Position numbers and translations under genes: made by a program. From NCBI GenBank assembly GCA_964343345.1, contig CAYFJE010000042.1:1-9237 (forward strand): 9,237 nucleotides of DNA, in the 5' to 3' direction. A model generated the notes under the pieces. It saw only the letters and a program-made list of their open reading frames with translations, was not told where the DNA came from and ran no database searches. This document shows, piece by piece, positions 1 to 5,838 of this stretch (positions are counted from its first letter, which is position 1; each line of letters begins with the position of its first letter). This stretch comes from UBA6624 sp964343345 [NCBI: uncultured bacterium]. Its GTDB lineage: Bacteria; UBP7; UBA6624.

Positions 1-628
1 TGTAATTTTCATAACTGTACCAATTTCCACCACTTGCAAAAGATTCTGCATCTCCTGCAGGTTTCGATAAGCATGTACCTACAAAATCTGGTCCTCCTGT
101 ACCAGAAACGGGTAAAACAGAAACGACAAATATATTATGCATACCTCTTTTAACCCCTGAATTTCCAGCTTGAGCACTGCTGAAAGGGTTTGTTGGATAT
201 TCATCTAAAACTCCTTCTAAATATAATCTATCCCATCTCCAGTAATCATCGAGGTATTTTGATTCGGTTGGAGTGTCACTTCCACATTTTCTAGGATCAA
301 CCATACAATCCATTCTCCCTCCGACAATACCACTTGAAACAACTTCATTTCCATCTGGAACTGAAACCCCTGATCTTCCTGAAACACCCAGCATGTTTGC
401 CTGTAATGATTGCGTACCAGTGGGGTCATAAGCAACCCCAGGATACCAACCTGAATTTCCAGCAGAAAAAGAACTTAAAGCGACCTCGATATCATGCACT
501 CCCGCCTTCACTTGAGCTTCTTTTGCTTTATTTCTAGCCTTTGTAACACTTGGAACAACCAAGGTTATCAATATTCCAATTATGACTATAACTACCAAAA
601 GTTCAGTCAATGTAAAACCTCTCTTCAT
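1..628 (-). CDS. Type IV pilin / GspG-like pseudopilin (partial, C-terminus beyond window)
   Basis: This is a class III prepilin, cut by the left edge after 209 visible codons. The leader MKRG is followed by the processing site G^FTLTELLVV, with Glu at mature position 5 and a hydrophobic helix to about residue 26. In this family PilD cuts before the Phe, and the helix then packs in the fibre core. After the helix, ARNKAKEAQVKAG and a 'WYPG' segment (61-64), then 'DEYPTNPF' (142-149), resemble GspG/PilA-type proteins. Three cysteines are visible (108, 115, 186), and AGNSG occurs twice (56-60, 154-158). The ATG at 628 is chosen because GGAGG lies 8 nt upstream; an in-frame ATG at 643 would give the leader MEVLKMKRG. 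It begins 17 nt after the stop of the preceding pilin gene, so it is probably the last visible gene of the same operon. Its strong ribosome site would fit a major subunit, but pilus versus type II secretion cannot be decided here. Confidence 0.87.
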   Translation of the reverse strand, partial: MKRGFTLTELLVVIVIIGILITLVVPSVTKARNKAKEAQVKAGVHDIEVALSSFSAGNSGWYPGVAYDPTGTQSLQANMLGVSGRSGVSVPDGNEVVSSGIVGGRMDCMVDPRKCGSDTPTESKYLDDYWRWDRLYLEGVLDEYPTNPFSSAQAGNSGVKRGMHNIFVVSVLPVSGTGGPDFVGTCLSKPAGDAESFASGGNWYSYENY

Positions 629-636
629 TTTTAAAA

Positions 637-641
637 CCTCC
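637..641 (-). promoter_or_regulatory. Shine-Dalgarno site of the GspG/PilA-like gene
   Basis: GGAGG on the minus strand lies 8 nt upstream of the ATG at 628. It sits in the 17-nt gap after the preceding gene's TAA (646-648). It supports MKRG as the leader. An ATG overlaps the same element (641-643) and is in frame, but it would place the Shine-Dalgarno inside the coding sequence. Confidence 0.7.
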
Positions 642-645
642 ATAT

Positions 646-2094
646 TTATGAATCCTTATACCAACATTCTTCAAAAATGTTCGAAGTATTTGTTGGATCT
701 CCATCATGTAAAGACCAAGACAACTTACTTGTTTTTTGGCCTAAAAGCAATTGCATCATTGAATCACATGGGTCTTGATCTGGATCAGGAATGAACCTTC
801 TCAACTCAACACCTTTATTCAAAGACACCTTGCTTCTTAAGTTAATGTTCGAATCACCGACACTTAATTCTTTGCGTATGCTTGCAATCGGATCTGAACA
901 CCTTGAAAACACCCCTTGTGTTGCAGGATTGTTGTTTGAAGAGCATCCTTCGCCAGCTCTCCAAACAACAGAGACTCTTACCAATCTACCCAAAACACCT
1001 TCAGAAGACCTGTAATATCTTGCATCTTGTGGATCGATCGCCTCTGTCAAATCTCTCCCACCTCCAGGAAAATAAACAGTTGCGACCTGTGTTTCTCTTC
1101 TAAATTTCTTAAAAGTATCTAAAGAACTAGATATTTTTGAAGAAATAGATGTTGTTGTTTTGCCAGAATTCAAAATACATTCATCTCTATTGTCATCAGT
1201 GGGGTCAGGATTCGATCTGCTCACTCCACTTGCAGAAATCATCCTCCAATATGTTCCGTAACCAGGCCAAGCAATATTGTCAGCATATGTTTCATTGTCG
1301 AAGGGAGCCGCTAAGTAACCAAAATCAAACCAATCTTTTGAAATATGCCCATCAACAGCACCAAAACAAACAAAATCTGAAGATTCTTCAAAATATGCTT
1401 TATCAACGATTTCTCCAAAATCCTCAATACCATCAATCCTTGGACAATCCCCCTCTGAAGATGTATTACATGTATTGAGATTGCTAAACCTGAAAAATTC
1501 AGGATGAAGCTCCGGCATATAAATTGCCAAAGAATCTAGAGGGTCCATTCTTGCTGCGAACATTGCCATTGCGACTCTGTATTTTTCATCAGATAAATCG
1601 ACACCATTCAAATCAACTAAGTTATTAGGATTATATGGATCAATACAAACATGCATATTGTCATTAAGGTAACCATCTTCATTTTCAGAACCAATTGCAT
1701 TTTGGTTATCACAACCATAAACAGAAGGTCTCATATACAAAGCTGTTTCTCCAGGATCCGCAGCAATCTGACCTCTGTACCAATTTCCTGAAAAATAAGT
1801 GTTTAGTTCCGGATCGTTAGAAATGTCAACTGGATCATCCGTCGAAGTCCTTCCTCCTTCAAAGTCAAAAGGAAGACCCCCAGGATAAAAATCTTGTGTT
1901 CCTAAATGTGTTTCCAAAGCACTTATCCTCTCTTCAGCCAGATTCAATGCTTGGTTCATAGATTGACTTTGCTCACTCCTGTTGACAGTTTTTCCTATTG
2001 CTGTCAAAATAGGGAGTAAAACAAGAATCAAAATACTTATACCGACAAGCAACTCAACAAGAGTGAAGCCTTGTTTTTTCAAATTTACCTCCAT
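646..2094 (-). CDS. Large cysteine-rich minor pilin (PilV/PilW or GspI/J-like)
   Basis: This 482-residue protein has a class III prepilin leader. KKQG^FTLVELLVG is followed by a hydrophobic helix to about residue 33, then a long extracytoplasmic domain. The segment GRLVRVSVVW (369-378) resembles the core strand of PilV/PilW/GspI-type minor pilins. The rest is not recognisable and is rich in Asp, Asn, Pro and Gly. There are ten cysteines (128, 150, 209, 217, 243, 306, 384, 399, 443, 477), an even number compatible with disulfides in the periplasm. It is about twice the usual size of such proteins (150-250 residues, from general knowledge). Minor pilins prime fibre assembly, and large ones can carry tip adhesins. 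The start is uncertain. ATG 2094 has AGAGG 6 nt upstream and overlaps the preceding gene by 10 nt; TTG 2082 has GGAGG 5 nt upstream and gives the leader MKKQG. Family membership is secure; the subtype and any adhesin role are inference. Confidence 0.87.
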   Translation of the reverse strand: MEVNLKKQGFTLVELLVGISILILVLLPILTAIGKTVNRSEQSQSMNQALNLAEERISALETHLGTQDFYPGGLPFDFEGGRTSTDDPVDISNDPELNTYFSGNWYRGQIAADPGETALYMRPSVYGCDNQNAIGSENEDGYLNDNMHVCIDPYNPNNLVDLNGVDLSDEKYRVAMAMFAARMDPLDSLAIYMPELHPEFFRFSNLNTCNTSSEGDCPRIDGIEDFGEIVDKAYFEESSDFVCFGAVDGHISKDWFDFGYLAAPFDNETYADNIAWPGYGTYWRMISASGVSRSNPDPTDDNRDECILNSGKTTTSISSKISSSLDTFKKFRRETQVATVYFPGGGRDLTEAIDPQDARYYRSSEGVLGRLVRVSVVWRAGEGCSSNNNPATQGVFSRCSDPIASIRKELSVGDSNINLRSKVSLNKGVELRRFIPDPDQDPCDSMMQLLLGQKTSKLSWSLHDGDPTNTSNIFEECWYKDS

Positions 2095-3113
2095 CCAGGA
2101 CCTCTGTCAAATAAAACAGACCATTGAATATCAGGATTTTCTACACTACATGAAGACTGCCTCTCAGGATCCATATAGTCTGAAGGAGCAGACTCTGAAA
2201 CCCTAACCCCGCCACTGGCAAGCATCAACTGAACGGTTCTTCCGTTTGATTTACTCTGTAAATTTGCCTCCATTGCACATTTGAAACGAGAAGCATTGTC
2301 GACCATCTTGTTCGAAAGATTAAGAATTCTTTCTGAGAAATATTCAGGCTTCAACATGAAAGCAAAAGTTAGAACCCCTGTGGAATTTTCCGCATTTCCC
2401 TCTGGTCTTATAACAGCATAAGAAATTAAATTTTCGTAATTCACCAAACCACTTCCATCATAGAGAGTTTGATCGACATATGGTGTAATTAAATCAATTT
2501 CCTTTGGTATGTTTCTTATTCTGTTGAACTTCTTGCTAGATAAAACTGCTTGATATTCAGGAGTTTCAAGAAGGACAGGAGGATCTTTATAGTCCTCCCT
2601 AACATATTCTCTTATTGGAACTGGCAATTCCTCTTCGCTAATTTCATAATCACAATCAACAAGATTTGCAGACTGATCTGAACCCTCTAAAATACAACTA
2701 TTTTCATTCAATGTTGAACCTTCTGAAAGATCGTAAACAAGATAAGGAGGAGCAAATTCAAGATCGAAATTGTTTGGGCTCTTGTGACTTGACATCTCTA
2801 AATACTTTTTCCAGTCCTTCTTCTTCCAAATCCTTATAGTGTCCTCTAAAGGAAAAGGATGTCCTGTATTGGTTTGATTGTGATAGAAACCAATAACCTC
2901 TATAACAAGCTCTTCCCCTTTTGAGCTTGATTCACTGAAAGCCCATCTTAAATCACCAAGAATCTTTGTTGAATAAGAGTCGAATTTCCTTCTGTGATTC
3001 CCTTGAGATATAGAAGGCAAACTGATTGTTATCAGTATCCCCACAATAGCGAGAACAACCAACATTTCTGCAAGAGTGAAGCCTTTTTGAGCTTCACGAT
3101 AATTTTTTTTCAT
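2085..3113 (-). CDS. GspH/FimT-like minor pilin / pseudopilin
   Basis: This is a class III prepilin of about 342 residues. The leader MKKNYREAQKG is followed by the cleavage site G^FTLAEMLVVLAIVGILI, with Glu at mature position 5. The next segment, ILGDLRWAFSESSSKGEELV, fits the 'DL..A...A...g..V' region of GspH/FimT proteins, which act at the pseudopilus or pilus tip. The remaining 270 residues are not recognised, contain four cysteines, and exceed the roughly 170-residue norm for GspH. The start is unsettled. ATG 3113 gives an 11-residue leader but has only an A tract upstream. The frame stays open to TTG 3143, which would give a 21-residue leader with an AGG only 1 nt away. It opens the three-gene pilin cassette, downstream of the AT-rich gap after the peptidase gene. 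It overlaps the next gene by 10 nt if that gene starts at 2094. Confidence 0.85.
   Translation of the reverse strand: MKKNYREAQKGFTLAEMLVVLAIVGILITISLPSISQGNHRRKFDSYSTKILGDLRWAFSESSSKGEELVIEVIGFYHNQTNTGHPFPLEDTIRIWKKKDWKKYLEMSSHKSPNNFDLEFAPPYLVYDLSEGSTLNENSCILEGSDQSANLVDCDYEISEEELPVPIREYVREDYKDPPVLLETPEYQAVLSSKKFNRIRNIPKEIDLITPYVDQTLYDGSGLVNYENLISYAVIRPEGNAENSTGVLTFAFMLKPEYFSERILNLSNKMVDNASRFKCAMEANLQSKSNGRTVQLMLASGGVRVSESAPSDYMDPERQSSCSVENPDIQWSVLFDRGPGWR
2088..2092 (-). promoter_or_regulatory. Shine-Dalgarno for the TTG start of the large minor pilin
   Basis: GGAGG lies 5 nt upstream of TTG 2082 and overlaps the last codons and stop of the preceding gene (GGA TGG AGG TAA). The same eight bases, ATGGAGGT, precede the next pilin gene at 636-643. 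That parallel favours reading this element as a ribosome site rather than as the start of the coding sequence. Confidence 0.5.
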
Positions 3114-3236
3114 TTTTTTTACAATACGAGCAAATTCATTCAAACCTATAAAGTATAAAGCATATTTTCAAAAAGAAATATTTTTAAATACTATAGTATT
3201 TAAATTTAAAAATTTATTTTTTTTAAAAAAAAAGGA
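3114..3236 (-). promoter_or_regulatory. AT-rich intergenic region, probable promoter/leader of the pilin cassette
   Basis: This is the only sizeable gap in the window, between the stop of the prepilin peptidase gene and the first pilin gene. It is almost all A and T. It contains a T8A9 run (3217-3233), a 22-bp palindrome (3183-3204) and two -10-like hexamers on the minus strand, TATAGT at 3190-3195 inside the palindrome and TATACT at 3152-3157. No convincing -35 box is present 16-18 bp from either, and AT-rich DNA gives such hexamers by chance. A promoter is inferred mainly because this is the only break in an otherwise overlapping gene chain. Confidence 0.35.
3183..3204. repeat. 22-bp perfect palindrome
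   Basis: The half-site TTTAAATACTA (3183-3193) is followed directly by its exact reverse complement TAGTATTTAAA (3194-3204), with no loop. Lying upstream of the pilin genes and overlapping a TATAGT hexamer, it could be an operator for a dimeric regulator. A weak AT-only hairpin is the alternative. It has only two G/C pairs, so it would make a poor terminator stem. Confidence 0.6.
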
Positions 3237-4085
3237 CTAACTACCATAAAAAAAATTAGCTAAAAATGGCATGGATGACATTCCTTTCAAGAATGTTATG
3301 AAAGTGCCGATTGCCAAAAAGGGGCCAAAAGGCATTTCTAAATTTCGATAATTTTCATTTTTCAATCTTTTATAAAGCATCATTCCTGATCCAAAAACTG
3401 CACCTGAAAATATTGCAATTGCAATTGCAAAAAAGCCATAATCAACACCTAAAAGAAAACCTATCACAAAAGCCATATTCACATCTCCCCAGCCCATTGC
3501 ATCCTGTTTCATGATAAAGGTCCCAATTCTTAAAATAAGAGCTAAAGACCCTGCAACAAGAACCATACCTATAAAACCGTCCTGAAGAGATTTGCTTGGA
3601 TTCTCTGTAAAAAAATGCATTAAAAAAATCACCAAACCAGACATTAACAAAAATCTTGTTGGGATAATTTTTGACCTTAAATCAATTATGGTAATTATCA
3701 AAAATAAAGAAAACAGAAAAAAACTTAAAATTGTTAATTCTAAACCCCAAGAATTCTTCATTTTTGAGATGAAAAAACTATCATTTAAAAAAAATAAATA
3801 AAATCCAACGTAAGCTGAAAATGACTCAACTAGAAAATAAGAAATTGGAATCTCCTCACTACAAAATCTACATTTCCCTTTCAAAAAAATCCAAGAAAAA
3901 ATTGGAATATTATCAAACCATTTTATTTTTTCATTACAAGATGGACAGTAAGAGGATCCGAAAACAACACTTTCTTTCGAGTAATATCTGTGTATAACAA
4001 CATTTAAAAAACTACCTATACATGCGCATAAATACAAAATTATGATATTTGTCGGATTCATGTTTATAAATTCTATTGAAAACAT
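3237..4085 (-). CDS. pilD: Prepilin peptidase (type IV leader peptidase / N-methyltransferase, A24 family)
   Basis: This integral inner-membrane aspartyl protease cleaves class III prepilin leaders after Gly and methylates the new N-terminal Phe. The features run in order: GSFLNVVIHR (24-33) typical of the N-terminal domain; the zinc-binding tetracysteine C47-x2-C50 and C72-x2-C75; a first catalytic Asp at 135 in IIDLRSKIIPT; and the second at 201 in the GxGD-type motif MGWGDVNMAF. PFGPFLAIG (252-260) is the usual C-terminal motif. Several hydrophobic segments alternate through the 282 residues, a normal length. Methylating forms are those with the tetracysteine, so both activities are expected. 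ATG 4085 overlaps the asparaginase gene by 13 nt, while ATG 4061 (MNPTNIIILYLC) would begin 11 nt after its stop; neither has a good Shine-Dalgarno. The three pilin genes downstream supply obvious substrates. The gene is unusually AT-rich, with some 60-base rows near 22% GC by hand count. Confidence 0.95.
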   Translation of the reverse strand: MFSIEFINMNPTNIIILYLCACIGSFLNVVIHRYYSKESVVFGSSYCPSCNEKIKWFDNIPIFSWIFLKGKCRFCSEEIPISYFLVESFSAYVGFYLFFLNDSFFISKMKNSWGLELTILSFFLFSLFLIITIIDLRSKIIPTRFLLMSGLVIFLMHFFTENPSKSLQDGFIGMVLVAGSLALILRIGTFIMKQDAMGWGDVNMAFVIGFLLGVDYGFFAIAIAIFSGAVFGSGMMLYKRLKNENYRNLEMPFGPFLAIGTFITFLKGMSSMPFLANFFYGS

Positions 4086-4876
4086 ATAGGCATTTCTTCA
4101 GTATTGAAAGCCCATCCAACATCTCCTTCCTGATTTATTGCAATTAAACCTCCTACACCTTGCGATAAAACATCTTTCTCTAATTCTTTTACAGCAAGCT
4201 TACATGCATCCATTGGAGGAATCTCTCTCATGATATTTAAAGTGTAATCAGCTAACCTGCACCTAACTATTGCCTCTCCAATACCAGTACAAGAAACAGC
4301 TCCAAAATCATTTGCTGCAGACCCACAGCCAGCCATACCACTATCTCCAACCCTTCCTGCATTCACCCCTGCCCTTCCTCCAGTTGTTGTAACAGAACAG
4401 AAAACCTCACCATCAAAAGCTACTGCTCCAACTGTACCTGGAGAATTTTGTCCCGAACAAACCCATTCTTCATAAGCATCTGGGTCTGGATCCAATTTGG
4501 AAAAACCTAAATTTTTTACCTTTGCTTCTAACTCTTCTCCACACATCATTGGATTTTTTGAATTTAGCAGTTCTTGACAAATTCTTGAAACATTCCAACA
4601 GCCAGGAAGACCTATAACAGAAGAAAAAAGACCATCGCTAACTGCGATAGAACCATCCATTCTTACTTTACCATCATTTTGTCTAACACTTCCTGATCCT
4701 GAATTTAAAAAACCTGAATTTTCCATAATCTCAACAGCTCTAACAGCCATTTCTAAAGCTCCTTTTTTTTCTAACTTTGCTGCTCCCTTTATTGCATATT
4801 CCAAAACATTATTTACATCTTCAATCAAAGACCTGTGTTTACCTGCCCCTCCATGAATGATAATTTTTCTTTTCAA
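4073..4876 (-). CDS. iaaA: Isoaspartyl peptidase / L-asparaginase 2 (Ntn-hydrolase, family T2)
   Basis: This 267-residue enzyme is made as an inactive precursor that cuts itself into alpha and beta chains, exposing a Thr nucleophile. It hydrolyses isoaspartyl dipeptides and asparagine, usually in the cytoplasm. Family motifs appear in order: HGGAG (8-12), LNSGSGS (57-63) matching NAGxGS, SPGTVGAVAFD with cleavage expected between G147 and T148, TTTGG (163-167), GRVGDS (174-179) with the substrate-binding Arg and Asp, AVSCTGIGEAIVR (193-205), and a C-terminal GGLIAINQEG and FNTEEMP. All expected catalytic positions are present. It is shorter than the 300-320 residues usual for the family, mostly in the region before the cleavage site, and it has ten cysteines. 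No signal peptide is seen. The start must be TTG 4876, since HGGAG follows at once and no ATG precedes it; this forms a TTGA overlap with the preceding gene. Its place beside the peptidase gene is unexplained. Confidence 0.92.
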   Translation of the reverse strand: MKRKIIIHGGAGKHRSLIEDVNNVLEYAIKGAAKLEKKGALEMAVRAVEIMENSGFLNSGSGSVRQNDGKVRMDGSIAVSDGLFSSVIGLPGCWNVSRICQELLNSKNPMMCGEELEAKVKNLGFSKLDPDPDAYEEWVCSGQNSPGTVGAVAFDGEVFCSVTTTGGRAGVNAGRVGDSGMAGCGSAANDFGAVSCTGIGEAIVRCRLADYTLNIMREIPPMDACKLAVKELEKDVLSQGVGGLIAINQEGDVGWAFNTEEMPICFQ

Positions 4877-5838
4877 TTTAGCTTTTCATCATACTCATCT
4901 GCAGTTTTTCCAATAGCAAGCTCTAATATATCTTCCAAAAAAACTAACCCGAGTGTTTTGTTACCATTTTCAACAATCGCAACTCCTCCGCCCTTCTTCA
5001 TAGAGTCCATTGCATCATCTAGATAAGTATTACTTTTAAGTCTAACAAGAGGTTTCAAGACCGTCTTCCAATCCTCTCTTTCTTTAAGTTTGAATAATGA
5101 TTTTGCATGTAGGTATGTCCTTGAATCATTTAGGTTTTCAAAACAAAAAGGAATTCTGCTATGTCCAGTTTCCTTGATGACCTTAACAACATCATCGAAT
5201 TTCATTTCTGGACCCAAAACAACAATATCATCTTTTGGAACAATACATGATTTGACTGTTTTTTCACCCAGCAAAAGAACTCCCCGTATTCTTTTTGCTT
5301 CATCTGTCATAACTTCTTCTTCCATTGCTCTATCTGTTATTTTGATGATTTCTTTTCTTTGAATTTTATATACTCGTATCAATCCTGAAGAATCCATATT
5401 CATCTTCTTTGGAAGGAAAGAGAAAAACCTTACAAAAGGACCTAGTAGGTAATTTGAAATTTTCAAACTTAAATTTGCTCCTCTTGTAAAAAATTCAGAA
5501 CTCCTAATTGCCCACATTTTTGGCAAACCTTCAGCAAAAATAAAAATTGTTAATGTAAAAAAAACATTAAGATAAAACCGATTTTCAGTCATGGAATTTT
5601 GATAAATCCAATAAGAAAAAATTGCTGCAGCTATTTGGTTTGAGAAATTGATACTTAACAATATTGTTGTAAAAAGTTTTGAGGAATTTGAAAGCCATTC
5701 TGATAAACCTTTTGAAAGAGAATCTTCTTTTTTTACATTGCTTGAAAGCTCAACTTTATCGGTTTGAAGCAAAGCTATTTCAAGACCTGTAAACCAACCT
5801 GAAATTAAAATAAAAAGAATCGTCAATCCAATAGTCAT
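4873..5838 (-). CDS. CNNM/CBS-domain membrane protein lacking the CorC_HlyC domain
   Basis: This is a CNNM (DUF21)-type transporter-like protein of 321 residues. Residues 1-150 form the membrane domain, including WFTGLEIALLQTD (15-27) and FAEGLPKMWA (101-110), the counterparts of the 'sasEtAl' and 'GEiiPK' motifs. A pair of CBS-like segments follows, at about 195-250 and 262-312 (GGGVAIVENGNKTLGLVFLE). The protein ends right after the second, with no C-terminal CorC_HlyC domain. The CNNM family is linked to Mg2+/Co2+ efflux. The start ATG 5838 overlaps the upstream stop as ATGA, with GAGGAG 5 nt upstream, so it is translationally coupled to its full-length paralogue. The two may act as a heteromeric pair. 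The ion and direction of transport cannot be read from the sequence. Confidence 0.88.
   Translation of the reverse strand: MTIGLTILFILISGWFTGLEIALLQTDKVELSSNVKKEDSLSKGLSEWLSNSSKLFTTILLSINFSNQIAAAIFSYWIYQNSMTENRFYLNVFFTLTIFIFAEGLPKMWAIRSSEFFTRGANLSLKISNYLLGPFVRFFSFLPKKMNMDSSGLIRVYKIQRKEIIKITDRAMEEEVMTDEAKRIRGVLLLGEKTVKSCIVPKDDIVVLGPEMKFDDVVKVIKETGHSRIPFCFENLNDSRTYLHAKSLFKLKEREDWKTVLKPLVRLKSNTYLDDAMDSMKKGGGVAIVENGNKTLGLVFLEDILELAIGKTADEYDEKLN

Noticed and set aside
1149-1478. A 109-codon open frame on the plus strand
   Set aside because: It lies wholly antisense to the well-supported large pilin, its translation has no recognisable motif and is rich in Gln/His/Leu in a way typical of a reversed reading frame.
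3152-3157. TATACT as a definite -10 box
   Set aside because: No -35-like hexamer is found 16-18 bp upstream (the sequence there is TATTTC or similar), and the region is nearly all A/T.
3217-3233. T8A9 run just after the prepilin peptidase stop, as a possible intrinsic terminator
   Set aside because: It is self-complementary but has no G/C pairs and no loop, so a stable stem is unlikely; it is better read as an AT-rich spacer.
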